A stretch of DNA of 39,629 bases, taken from the NCBI GenBank assembly GCA_001683825.1, contig LXTR01000001.1, positions 1 through 39,629 on the forward strand, given 5' to 3'. Below are positions 1-8,992 of the stretch, in pieces. The notes under the pieces were generated by a model. It saw only the letters and a program-made list of their open reading frames with translations. It did no database searches and was not told the DNA's origin. How positions within the stretch are numbered: the first letter of the stretch is position 1; each line of letters opens with the position of its first letter. Both the position numbers and the translations under genes were made by a program. Origin of the DNA: Flavobacteriaceae bacterium CP2B. Its GTDB lineage: Bacteria; Bacteroidota; Bacteroidia; Flavobacteriales; Flavobacteriaceae.

Positions 1-840
1 TGGGAAATCATCTTCCGTATCCGGGGTGCCATCATTGTCATCGTCCTCATCGGCATTGTCTCCGGTGCCGTCCCCATCGGTATCGGTATCTTCATCCGGA
101 TCCAGTGGGAAATCATCTTCCGTATCCGGGGTACCATCATTGTCATCATCCTCATCGGCATTGTCTCCGGTGCCATCCCCATCGGTATCGGTATCCTCAT
201 CCGGATCCAGTGGGAAATCATCTTCCGTATCCGGGGTGCCATCATTGTCATCGTCCTCATCGGCATTGTCTCCGGTGTCGTCCCCATCGGTATCGGTATC
301 CTCATCCGGATCCAGTGGGAAATCATCTTCCGTATCCGGGGTGCCATCATTGTCATCGTCCTCATCGGCATTGTCTCCGGTGTCGTCCCCATCGGTATCG
401 GTATCCTCATCCGGATCCAGTGGGAAATCATCTTCCGTATCCGGGGTGCCATCATTGTCATCGTCCTCATCGGCATTGTCTCCGGTGCCGTCCCCATCGG
501 TATCGGTATCTTCATCCGGATCCAGTGGGAAATCATCTTCCGTATCCGGGGTACCATCATTGTCATCATCCTCATCGGCATTGTCTCCGGTGCCATCCCC
601 ATCGGTATCGGTATCCTCATCCGGATCCAGTGGGAAATCGTCGTCCGTATCAGGGGTACCATCATTGTCATCATCGTCATCGGCATTGTCTCCAGTGCCA
701 TCCCCATCGGTATCGGTATCCTCATCCGGATCCAGTGGGAAATCGTCGTCCGTATCAGGGGTACCATCATTGTCATCATCCTCATCGGCATTGTCCCCAG
801 TACCATCCCCATCGGTATCGGTATCCTCATCCGGGTCTAG
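1..840. repeat. Eight tandem copies of a 105-bp repeat encoding 35-residue TSP3 units
   Basis: Units begin at 1, 106, 211, 316, 421, 526, 631 and 736, each starting TGGGAAATC. A diverged ninth starts at 841. The period is a multiple of three, so the minus-strand reading frame is kept; each unit reads roughly LDPDEDTDTDGDGTGDNADE followed by DDDNDGTPDTEDDFP. Copies 1 and 5 are identical, 2 and 6 are identical, and 3 and 4 are identical. Copies 7 and 8 differ from the rest mainly at synonymous or D/E positions. The array may continue beyond the left edge. Confidence 0.97.
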
Positions 841-3800
841 TGGAAAATCGTCGTCCGTATCTGGGGTGCCGTCGTTGTCGTCGTCCGTGTCACATACATC
901 CCCGTCTCCGTCCATATCCGTGTCCAGCTGATCGCTATTGGATACGGCGGCACAGTTATCGTCCATGTCCAGTATTCCGTCTCCGTCTTTATCATAAGCG
1001 GCACAATCCTTTCCGGCATCGGTAATGGTCCAGCCAAAATCTTCTATGATTTTTTGACGAGCTTCCTCTCCGATACAATAGGTGCTGTTGCCGGCATCAA
1101 AAGAAACATTATTTTTTAAGGTCAGGGTACTCCAACCGTTTAGCAGCCTGTCATAGTTTTCTATGGAAAGCCCTGCTTGTTCAAACATACCATACATTGA
1201 TACTACATTGGATACGTCCCAATCGCTAATATCCTGATTAAAGGCTGGCGCTTCATAGAACATATATGTCATATCGTTCACCTTAGACACATCCCAGCCC
1301 CCAATATCCTGATTAAAGGAGTTGGCCTGGAAGAACTGCCAACCCATATCTTCCACATTGGATACATCCCAGCCTCCTATGTCCTGATTAAAAGAACCTG
1401 CTCTATTAAACATATCGGACATTTTGGTAACATTGGAGACATTCCAACCACTTAAAGCCTGGTTAAAGAAGCTTGCATTGTAAAATATTGCACGCATGTC
1501 GGTAACCTTGGATACGTCCCAGCCGTTAATATCCTGGTTAAAAGAGCTGGCCTGGGAAAACATTCCTCTCATACTGGTTACATTGGACACCACCCAGTTG
1601 CCAATATCCTGGTTAAAAGATGTGGCGCTTTGGAACATATAATTCATCGATGTTACATTGGATACGTCCCAACCGCCAATGTTCTGGTCAAAGGCTTCTG
1701 CAACTGAGAACATATTGCTCATATTGGTTACCTTAGAGACATCCCAACTACTGATATCCTGGTTAAATGAAGCGGCTCCTTCAAAGATTCCCCTCATGTT
1801 TGTTACATTGGATACGTCCCAACCACTGATATCCTGGTTAAAGGCTTTTGCCAATGAAAACATTAGGCTCATGTTGGTCACGTTTGATAAATCGGGTGCA
1901 TCAGTGGCATTGATCACCATATTGGTACATCCATAAAATGCCTGACTAAAGGATTCCCAGACCTGGCTCCCCCATTGATCTACAGAAAGTAATTTTTGAT
2001 TGTCCCCGCCAAAATCAAATTTAAGATGCGGAAAATCCCCGCTGATCCTCACGGTATAGGTACCCGGGGTGGCATAGGTATGGGTGGCGTTACCCGTATA
2101 TACCGTATTATCTGTGGAGCCATCCCCCCAGTCTACGGTATAGGCAAAGGTTCCGGTCCCGGTTGTAATGATGATTTGGTTATCATCAGAAGCTCCTTGA
2201 TTATCAGTCTTCCAGGTGGTGACAAATGGCGGTGGACAATCTTCCCCGGCATCGGTAATGGTCCATCCAAAATCATCAATCATCTTTTGGCGCGCATCCG
2301 CCCCATCGCAATAGTTACTGTTGCCTCCATCAAAAACCACCCCGTTCTTCAGGGTCAGAGCACTCCAGCCGTTTAGGAGCTTGTCATAGTTTTCCCTAGA
2401 GAGTTCGGTATCCTTGAACATCTCTGTCATATCGTTTACATTGGACACATCCCAGCCGCTGAGGTCCTGGTTAAAAGAAGTTGCGCCCAAGAACATTCCC
2501 TTCATATTAGTGACATTTCCAACATTCCAAGAACCAACATCTTGATTAAAAGCGGTGGCCTGTTGAAACATATTTTCCATGTTTATAACATTACCCAGAT
2601 CCCAGCCAGTTATATCTTGATTAAAGGCGGTTGCATCCCGGAACATCTCAGACATATTGTTCACATTGGACACATCCCAGCCGCTGATGTCCTGGTTAAA
2701 GGAGGTTGCCCTCTCAAACATCTCTGACATGTTGGTGGCATTGCCCACATTCCAGGCACTGATGTCTTGGTTAAAGGCGGTTGCCTCCTCAAACATATAT
2801 GACATGTTGATTACACTGGATACGTCCCAACCGCCAATGTTCTGATTAAAGGGGGTCTTGTAGAACATACCACTCATATTGTTTACACTGGACACATCCC
2901 AGCCGCTGATATCTTGGTTAAAGGATGTTGCCCTCAGGAACAATTGTGACATGGTGGATACATTGGAAACGTCCCAGCCACCAATGTCCTGGTTAAAGGA
3001 AGTTGCACCATAGAACATCCCACGCATATCGTTTACACTGGACACGTCCCAGCCGCCAATATCTTGGTTAAAGGATGTTGCTTCAAGAAACATATAGAAC
3101 ATATTGGTTACATTGCCCACATTCCAGGCACTGATATCCTGATCAAAAGCCGTTGCCTCTCGGAACATCCATTCCATATTGACTACGTTGGACACATCCC
3201 AGCCGCCAATATTCTGGTTAAAGGCGGTTGCCTTCCAGAACATATACAGCATGTATTTTACATTGGATACGTTCCAACCGCCAATGTCCTGATTAAAAGC
3301 GGGGGTATCGTAAAACATATACGTCATATCGTACACATTGGACACATCCCAGCTACCGATATCCTGATTAAAGGAGGTGGCAGCGTAGAACATAGAATTC
3401 ATATCGACAACATTAGACACATTCCAGCCGCTGATATCCTGGTTAAAAGAAGTTGCCCCCTGGAACATATAGCGCATACTATAAACTTGGGATAGATCGG
3501 GTACATCTGTTGCATTAATAACCAAATTGGAACACCAGGCAAAGCTACTCTCCATAGATTCCCAGACTTGGCTCCCCCATTTTTCTACAGAAAGCAGTTT
3601 TTTATTATCCCCGTCGGTATCCTCGTAGAAGCGAAATTGTAAATGCGGAAAAGCCCCACTGATGCTCACCGTATAGGTGCCCGGCGTGGCATAGGTATGG
3701 ATGGCGTTACCGGTATAGACCGTATTATCCATGGAGCCATCGCCCCAATCTACCGTATAGGCAAAGGTGTAGTCTTCTCCGGTAGGAATTTCGATGCTGT

Positions 3801-5073
3801 TGTCATCGGATTTCCCGGGGTTATCCGTCTTCCAGGTGGTGATGAAAGGGCAACCCTTTCCAGCATCAGTAATGGTCCAGCCAAAATCATCGATGATCTT
3901 TTGGCGGGCGTCCCCTCCACTGCAATAAGTGCTGTTGCCGGCACCAAAAGCAACAAAACCTTGTAATGAAAGGTCACTCCATGCGTTCAATAATTTGTCG
4001 TAATTCTGGGGTGAAAAACTCGTACCGTCGAGCATATTGGACATTTTTCCCACATTAGAGACGTTCCAACTGCTGATATCCTGGTTAAAAGAACTTGCAC
4101 CATAAAACATAAAGCTCATTTGTCGCACACTGCCTACGTTCCAGCCACTGATATCCTGGTTAAAGGAGGTTGCTTCGTAAAACATATAGCTCATATCCTG
4201 CACATTGTAAACAGACCAAGAACCGATGTTCTGATTAAAGCTACTTGCACCCCAGAACATCTCGCTCATGTCCCATACTCCGCTTACGTCCCATCCGTTA
4301 AGACTTTGATTAAAAGCGGTCGCATGACGAAACATCTTCTTCATAGACCTTACATATTCTATGGTCCAGGCACCAATATCCTGGTTGAAGGCCGTAGCCC
4401 CTTGGAACATTTCACTCATATCCCTTACCAGACTCACATCCCAGGTGCCGATATCCTGATTAAAGGATGATGCATCTTTAAACATGGCATGCATGTCGTC
4501 GACATTAAAAACGTCCCAGCCGCCTATATCCTGGTTGAAGGAATAGGCATTAGAAAACATGCTATTCATGTTGCCTACATTTGAGACGTTCCAGTTGCTG
4601 ATATCCTGGTTAAATGAACTGGCACCCAAGAACATACCAGACATATCAGTAACTCCTGAAAGATTCGGTGCATCGGTCGCATTGATGACCATATTCGAAC
4701 AATTGTAAAAGCTATACGACATGGAGCCCCATACCTGGTCTCCCCATTGCTCCACCGAAAGCAGTTTCTCATTATCACCTCCAAAATCAAATTTCAGGTG
4801 CGGGAAATCCCCACTGATGCTGACGGTATAGGTACCCGGGGTGGCATAGGTATGGGTGGCGTTGCCGGCGTACACGGTAGTATCGGTGGAACCGTCGCCC
4901 CAGTCCACCGTATAGGAAAAGGTACCGCCCCCGGTAGGAATTTCAATGCTGTTGGCATCGGTTGTGCCGGGGTTGTCGGTTTTCCAGGTGGTGATGAATT
5001 CGCCCTGGGCCAACAAGCTGCCGCAATTGAGCCAGCACAGGGCAAGGAGCAGAAATTTGATGATAGTTGTCAT
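1..5073 (-). CDS. BspA-like (DUF285) giant surface protein with PKD and thrombospondin type 3 repeats, partial
   Basis: The reading frame is open from an ATG at 5073 to the window edge, giving at least 1691 residues with the C-terminus missing. A signal peptide (MTTIIKFLLLALCW..., cut near LLAQ-G) starts the protein. Three modules follow, at about residues 25-408, 409-944 and 945-1356. Each has a PKD-like segment (YTVDWGDGS...HTYATPGTYTVSISG), then 25-residue DUF285/BspA leucine-rich repeats of the form FNQDIxxWDVSNVxxMxxMF (I count about 8, 14 and 9), and ends with a shared block (NYDKLLNAW...GNSTYC...IIDDFGWTITDAGK). Residues from about 1357 onward are acidic DxDxDG calcium-binding thrombospondin type 3 repeats, including eight nearly identical 35-residue units. 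Established knowledge: such proteins are secreted adhesins or surface proteins in Bacteroidota, often carrying a C-terminal T9SS sorting domain, which would lie outside this window. Function as an adhesin is inferred. Start is supported by the signal peptide. Confidence 0.9.
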   Translation of the reverse strand, partial: MTTIIKFLLLALCWLNCGSLLAQGEFITTWKTDNPGTTDANSIEIPTGGGTFSYTVDWGDGSTDTTVYAGNATHTYATPGTYTVSISGDFPHLKFDFGGDNEKLLSVEQWGDQVWGSMSYSFYNCSNMVINATDAPNLSGVTDMSGMFLGASSFNQDISNWNVSNVGNMNSMFSNAYSFNQDIGGWDVFNVDDMHAMFKDASSFNQDIGTWDVSLVRDMSEMFQGATAFNQDIGAWTIEYVRSMKKMFRHATAFNQSLNGWDVSGVWDMSEMFWGASSFNQNIGSWSVYNVQDMSYMFYEATSFNQDISGWNVGSVRQMSFMFYGASSFNQDISSWNVSNVGKMSNMLDGTSFSPQNYDKLLNAWSDLSLQGFVAFGAGNSTYCSGGDARQKIIDDFGWTITDAGKGCPFITTWKTDNPGKSDDNSIEIPTGEDYTFAYTVDWGDGSMDNTVYTGNAIHTYATPGTYTVSISGAFPHLQFRFYEDTDGDNKKLLSVEKWGSQVWESMESSFAWCSNLVINATDVPDLSQVYSMRYMFQGATSFNQDISGWNVSNVVDMNSMFYAATSFNQDIGSWDVSNVYDMTYMFYDTPAFNQDIGGWNVSNVKYMLYMFWKATAFNQNIGGWDVSNVVNMEWMFREATAFDQDISAWNVGNVTNMFYMFLEATSFNQDIGGWDVSSVNDMRGMFYGATSFNQDIGGWDVSNVSTMSQLFLRATSFNQDISGWDVSSVNNMSGMFYKTPFNQNIGGWDVSSVINMSYMFEEATAFNQDISAWNVGNATNMSEMFERATSFNQDISGWDVSNVNNMSEMFRDATAFNQDITGWDLGNVINMENMFQQATAFNQDVGSWNVGNVTNMKGMFLGATSFNQDLSGWDVSNVNDMTEMFKDTELSRENYDKLLNGWSALTLKNGVVFDGGNSNYCDGADARQKMIDDFGWTITDAGEDCPPPFVTTWKTDNQGASDDNQIIITTGTGTFAYTVDWGDGSTDNTVYTGNATHTYATPGTYTVRISGDFPHLKFDFGGDNQKLLSVDQWGSQVWESFSQAFYGCTNMVINATDAPDLSNVTNMSLMFSLAKAFNQDISGWDVSNVTNMRGIFEGAASFNQDISSWDVSKVTNMSNMFSVAEAFDQNIGGWDVSNVTSMNYMFQSATSFNQDIGNWVVSNVTSMRGMFSQASSFNQDINGWDVSKVTDMRAIFYNASFFNQALSGWNVSNVTKMSDMFNRAGSFNQDIGGWDVSNVEDMGWQFFQANSFNQDIGGWDVSKVNDMTYMFYEAPAFNQDISDWDVSNVVSMYGMFEQAGLSIENYDRLLNGWSTLTLKNNVSFDAGNSTYCIGEEARQKIIEDFGWTITDAGKDCAAYDKDGDGILDMDDNCAAVSNSDQLDTDMDGDGDVCDTDDDNDGTPDTDDDFPLDPDEDTDTDGDGTGDNADEDDDNDGTPDTDDDFPLDPDEDTDTDGDGTGDNADDDDDNDGTPDTDDDFPLDPDEDTDTDGDGTGDNADEDDDNDGTPDTEDDFPLDPDEDTDTDGDGTGDNADEDDDNDGTPDTEDDFPLDPDEDTDTDGDDTGDNADEDDDNDGTPDTEDDFPLDPDEDTDTDGDDTGDNADEDDDNDGTPDTEDDFPLDPDEDTDTDGDGTGDNADEDDDNDGTPDTEDDFPLDPDEDTDTDGDGTGDNADEDDDNDGTPDTEDDFP
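1190..4660. repeat. About 31 DUF285 repeats with a 75-bp period in three blocks
   Basis: The plus strand repeats blocks such as TCCTGGTTAAAGG and GACACATCCCAGCC at 75-bp spacing. These are the complements of FNQDI and GWDVSN codons in the surface protein gene. I count 9 units at about 1225-1900, 14 at about 2455-3480 and 8 at about 4075-4660. The spacing is strict (25 residues), but the units are diverged, unlike the nearly identical 105-bp array further along the same gene. Confidence 0.9.
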
Positions 5074-5351
5074 AAGATTTGGTTGATTAAAATTTTTGAG
5101 CGGTTTCAGTTAAAACACACAGCCCACAGGAATTGCCATGACTTTTTTTAGGATTTAAAACGGGCGCAAGTGCATTTAAACTATGTAGGATTTTTCTTTA
5201 TTATGTTTGTCGTATAGTCTGCAAAAAAACAATGTAATTAAAGATGTATTGTATTTAAGACAGGTATATTGGTGTCCGGATTTAATCTGGACACCTCCTT
5301 GCAGAGCCTTAAATGAAGGGAAAGGGAGATATGCAAATAAGTCAGAGGGGC

Positions 5352-6494
5352 CTACCGGTGTTGTAGCGCATATTCACTGGGGTTAAGTGCCATTGTATTT
5401 TTGAAGGCCTTACTAAAAGAGCTTCTACTGGCAAAGCCGCACTCCCAGGCAAGGGCTTCCATGGTATTGGTCTCCAAAAAACCTTCTTTGATCAGTTTCT
5501 TGGCGCGCTCCATACGCAGGTGGTTCTTATAGGAAGTAAAACTCAGACCAAAATGCTGTTTAATGAAATAGGACAAATGATGTGCCGGCATCTCCAGTTC
5601 CCGGGCCAGGTTGGTAAGGTTAAAATCCTGTTGCAAATGAAATTCCTCTCGTACCAAAAGCTCCAATTTGTGTTCTATCTCCCTTGCATCCAAACCAAAC
5701 CTATTATCCAATTCCTGTCCCGAAATCTCATTGGAACCTGATCCCTCTTTGATCGCCTGGGGGTAACCATGAAGGATGGTAGGAAAATAAATCGGGATTA
5801 CCCCGATAAAGGTCATAATCAGGTACAGGACAATGGGCACCAGGGCACTTTTATCGAATATGCTGATTCCGAGCATGTTTAGCAAGGCGTACAAGGTGGC
5901 CGATAGGGCGAACAAAGTCAATATGAACCAGAAAACCAAAAGCCATCGGTTTAAAATCATTTTCAGACGAGCCGAAGCTTCTGTCCTCATAAACCTCATT
6001 ACCCGGGGCAGGACGATCATTAAGGCAGCGAACTGCCAAACATGGCGCATAAACATATGTTGATCCAGGTTTAACAGCCAATAACCGGCATGCATCCTGC
6101 TCTTGGGATCGGTGGTCGCCTGAAGTCGAAGACCATCGTATACCGCATCCGGCTGCAGATACACATACCCCACATCTACCACACCTATGGCACAGGGAAG
6201 GAATAGCAGCAGATAGCTGTTTTTCCACCTGAATCGATCTTCGAGGACCGTTATAAAATAAAAGTATATGGGAACGGCAAATAGATTATACGGGATGAGG
6301 GGCCACAGAAAGAACCAGGGGGCATATTCAAGATAGCCCCCATCGATAATAAAGGCCTGCAGCGCATAGACGGAAAGCAAGAAGTAAAAGCACCCAAGGA
6401 AAAAGGTGGCCTTGGGTTGTGTGGATTTTTTAAAGAACAACAAGGTGGTTAAAACAAAACCAAAAATGGAAGAGATCAACAAGATATTAAACAA
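5352..6494 (-). CDS. Membrane-anchored AraC-family transcriptional regulator
   Basis: The protein has 380 residues. The N-terminal ~240 residues are strongly hydrophobic, with about seven predicted membrane segments (from LLISSIFGFVLTTLLFF to VPIVLYLIMTFIGVIPIYF). A cytoplasmic linker and a C-terminal AraC/XylS DNA-binding domain follow, at about residues 275-380. The second helix-turn-helix is seen in NTMEALAWECGFASRSSFSKAF, ending NPSEYAL, a typical AraC signature. The 7TM-HTH_18 architecture is common in Bacteroidota, where such proteins are thought to link a membrane signal to transcription. It lies 278 bases upstream of the giant surface gene, on the same strand, so it could regulate that gene, but no site is visible to prove it. 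The signal is unknown. Confidence 0.9.
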   Translation of the reverse strand: MFNILLISSIFGFVLTTLLFFKKSTQPKATFFLGCFYFLLSVYALQAFIIDGGYLEYAPWFFLWPLIPYNLFAVPIYFYFITVLEDRFRWKNSYLLLFLPCAIGVVDVGYVYLQPDAVYDGLRLQATTDPKSRMHAGYWLLNLDQHMFMRHVWQFAALMIVLPRVMRFMRTEASARLKMILNRWLLVFWFILTLFALSATLYALLNMLGISIFDKSALVPIVLYLIMTFIGVIPIYFPTILHGYPQAIKEGSGSNEISGQELDNRFGLDAREIEHKLELLVREEFHLQQDFNLTNLARELEMPAHHLSYFIKQHFGLSFTSYKNHLRMERAKKLIKEGFLETNTMEALAWECGFASRSSFSKAFKNTMALNPSEYALQHR

Positions 6495-7484
6495 ACTGCA
6501 ATAATTTTAGGTAAGGCTCCGGCGATGTAAAGGCTACAAAGCCATATGACAACTCCCCTATTTCCGGGGCAAGGTGATTTTTGAAGGAAGACATACCCGT
6601 CTTTTTAGAAATCGATCCTAAAACTTGCCATTTGGCTTTATTGGCGTAAACTTGATGACACCATTTTTCTGACATCAAACATCCTTGTATTCCGGGAAAC
6701 AAAGGGACTTGTATATAACAATGAGATACCTATTAATGCGCATTAGCGCTTCATCCCAATGCGCCATTGAAACCTTATAGGTGTTAAAAAAAACGAGAAA
6801 GATAAGCAGTATTTCGCCTATTCTGATATTCATTTTTTCATTTTTTTTAACCAGGCAAACGCCCATAAGCCATAAACTTTTAATCCTGAATAGAATACGC
6901 CCGTACTAAATTATCACCGTATTTGGATACCATGGTATATTAAGTATGACAAATAAAAATGGGTGTCAAGAAAGAAAAAAACATAATAACAATCAGGCCA
7001 AAATAGAATTGGATCTGGAAACATCACAAAAACCATTCATCGGTTGGCAGATGGATTCGCGGAGATATGTCTAACAAAAAGTTGCTACTACGGATAGTCA
7101 CCGATTCTTGGCGATGTATTTGGGTGAATGGCACGGAATCCGATAAAAAACTACGCTGGAGTTTTCAGAGAGAGCCCATTGATGCCCTGGATGTAGCCTT
7201 CGCTGCGGTATCGCTAACATGCTATAGAGCATTGATTATTCTGAAGTCTCAAGATTATCTTTACACTGCTTCCTATTACCTATCTTTTTTGCGATGTCTA
7301 AACAAAGGAGTACGAATTGGCTCGGAGGTTTGGGATTCTTAACCCCGCCCCTGCCACACTTTATCCCGACCTGGCGCCATCAGTCCCGGGATGGTACAGG
7401 TGTTTGGGGCTGAGCTTCGGAGTTTTATATGTGAGCGTTGTCCATAAGACGATATAAAACCATGCTGATAGCGAGGGGTGCCAA

Positions 7485-7711
7485 ACCCCGCCCCGGGAAT
7501 AAGTTACCATATCTCCCTGCAGGATCCTTGCAGCTGACCGGCGAAATGATCCCATAGCATACGCTTTGGCGAATCTTGAGCGCCTTTGCCTTTACCTCCC
7601 TTAATGATTGACCCACTTCCTTCAGCGACAGTTTGGGATGAGGACTGGGGCCCCTGACCCCACCCCGGGTATAAGTTACCGCATCTACCTGCAACAAGCT
7701 TGCGGATAGCC
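7485..7711. repeat. Diverged 55-bp direct repeat pair
   Basis: 7485-7539 and 7657-7711 align along their length. Both start ACCCCRCCCCGGG, share ATAAGTTACC, then have CATCTMCCTGCA and end in a GCTGACC/GATAGCC tail, with roughly a quarter of positions different. Each is preceded by a GGGG...CCCC self-complementary stretch. A weaker relative starts near 7340 (AACCCCGCCCCTGCC). Not assigned to a known element. Confidence 0.65.
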
Positions 7712-7803
7712 AATAAAAAGAATCCATGGGAAAGTACGCAGGCAAACAATAGCCATCCCTTGTGCAAATACCAAACCCGCAAAGCGCTGCAATGCGTAAC
7801 AAC

Positions 7804-7996
7804 AGGATCAATCGCTACGCTCGTGATCCTGAAAGCAATCAATGTATCCTATTCGGCCGAAAACCTCGGAAGAACAGGTGGCGCTTTCGCAGTGAGGGGT
7901 GAGCCGCTGCGTGGGCGGGAAACGCCTGACAGCATGCGGTCCTATGTTTCTCACCTACGTACAAAATCAAACGCAGGAGTACTCGCTGCGCTCCTG
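7804..7996. repeat. Two hairpins sharing the core TCGCTRCGCTC
   Basis: The first hairpin has stem AGGATCA (7804-7810) and TGATCCT (7824-7830). The second has stem CAGGAG (7974-7979) and CTCCTG (7991-7996). Their arms differ, but both enclose TCGCTRCGCTC, and both are followed within about ten bases by GCAATCAAT. Conserved core with compensating arms suggests a small repeat family that is selected, or spreads, as a hairpin. Confidence 0.55.
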
Positions 7997-8234
7997 ACCC
8001 TGGTGGCAATCAATATTAAATCGAGCAATAAGTTTTAACTGGGTAAGAATACGTATAAGACATCAATCATTTAATTCAACTTTAGTGATTAAAGCGGGAA
8101 TTTTATAAGCACTTTTTCTTAACATGTTTTCACTTTAAATTTCCACAGTTAAGCTACAACGTGTCATGTAACTACCCATTTTGGATTATAACCTATGATT
8201 TTCGCTTAAGAATTGCGCTTCAACATTGTCGGCA

Positions 8235-8990
8235 TTAATTTTTTTCAATTTCATTTATCATTTCTTTTGCCACTATTGCGGAAGAGGGAAGGAACATAGT
8301 CGTCACTATTCTCTCATCGATTACCACATCATGTTTATCATTCAAATCACTTTTGGTTTGAAATATGGCTCCGTTTTTTCTTAATTGATCCTCCAGCATT
8401 ATAGGTAATAACGTTCCCTCTTTGGCCCAACTTTTGGTGACCTCAGTCGAATTTGGAAATCCGGTCACCTTTTTATCTTTAACCATATACTCACCATTGC
8501 TAAGCTTAACATTTGCAAAGGCACCAGGTCCATGCCCGCAACCTCCCACTATTCCTCCATTTTCATAAATTTCAGCTATTATTGACAATAAATTTTCATT
8601 ATTGGCAACATCAAACAATGGTCCATACCCACCACCGATAAAAACGGCTTTGTAGTTTGTATAATCCACGAATTCAGGGGTTAATGAATTTTCGACATTG
8701 CCATTAAAATTTTCATACTTAATGGTATAACTGCTTATTCCAACAGGGTCCATGGAGAATGGTACTTTTCCTCCAGTGGGCGAAACAAAATCCACTTTAT
8801 AGCCGTGGGAAACAAATATATGGTAAGGGGGTGCTACTTCCCACAGGTTGTTCCCTGCAAAATGTTTTTCAGGGTCCCCCATGTCCTCAGTATTCGAAAC
8901 TATAATCAGTATCCTTCCCTTTTTGTTTTCTTCATTGTCACACGCCATGACAAATAATACGATCAATAATGCTAAGAATGCTTTCTTCAT
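8235..8990 (-). CDS. DJ-1/PfpI-family lipoprotein with a displaced active-site cysteine
   Basis: From the ATG at 8990 the product has 251 residues and a lipoprotein signal (MKKAFLALLIVLFVMAC, lipobox VMA-C17). The frame opens earlier, at 9029, but that would put 13 polar residues before the signal and overlap the upstream gene. The rest is a DJ-1/PfpI (class I glutamine amidotransferase-like) fold of the Hsp31-like type: RILIIVSNTE near the start, conserved Glu in GNNLWEVAPP (E51), VDFVSPTGG, FIGGGYGPLFD and the elbow GGCGHGPGAF at 149-158. Family members normally have Cys-His-Gly-Pro. Here the residue before His153 is Gly152 and the Cys (C151) sits one position earlier, so glyoxalase/deglycase activity is uncertain. 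It is the last gene of the six-gene operon. Confidence 0.85.
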   Translation of the reverse strand: MKKAFLALLIVLFVMACDNEENKKGRILIIVSNTEDMGDPEKHFAGNNLWEVAPPYHIFVSHGYKVDFVSPTGGKVPFSMDPVGISSYTIKYENFNGNVENSLTPEFVDYTNYKAVFIGGGYGPLFDVANNENLLSIIAEIYENGGIVGGCGHGPGAFANVKLSNGEYMVKDKKVTGFPNSTEVTKSWAKEGTLLPIMLEDQLRKNGAIFQTKSDLNDKHDVVIDERIVTTMFLPSSAIVAKEMINEIEKN

Positions 8991-8992
8991 TT

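Larger units (their letters stand above)
6495..8234. other. 1.74-kb region without a supported gene; decayed GC-rich repeats and hairpins
   Basis: Several short frames are open here on both strands, but none has a recognisable domain or convincing leader, and they overlap one another. 6495-7340 is AT-rich and featureless to my eye. 7340-8040 is GC-rich and contains a diverged 55-bp direct repeat (7485-7539 and 7657-7711) and two hairpins with a shared core (7804-7830, 7974-7996). I read it as intergenic DNA with degenerate repeat elements, possibly a relic of a lost gene or mobile element. Confidence 0.6.

Noticed and set aside
26-1025. Two ~300-residue plus-strand frames, Ser-rich and His/Pro-rich
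   Set aside because: They are shadows of the 105-bp repeat array: a stop-free repeat with a period divisible by three opens several frames. The minus-strand TSP3 frame is continuous with a signal-peptide protein and is the real gene.
6487-6866. Two short minus-strand ORFs upstream of the AraC-type gene
   Set aside because: They overlap each other and the regulator's 5' end, and have no domain or plausible leader. One has a hydrophobic stretch but nothing else to support it.
7067-7342. 91-residue plus-strand ORF
   Set aside because: No recognisable family or leader, and it ends at a region of decayed repeats. It may be chance or a relic, so it is not called as a gene.
7361-8038. Overlapping ORFs on both strands around 7.4-8.0 kb
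   Set aside because: They share the diverged 55-bp repeat (LQxDxVTYxRGGV in two frames), overlap each other and lack starts. I treat the region as non-coding repeats.
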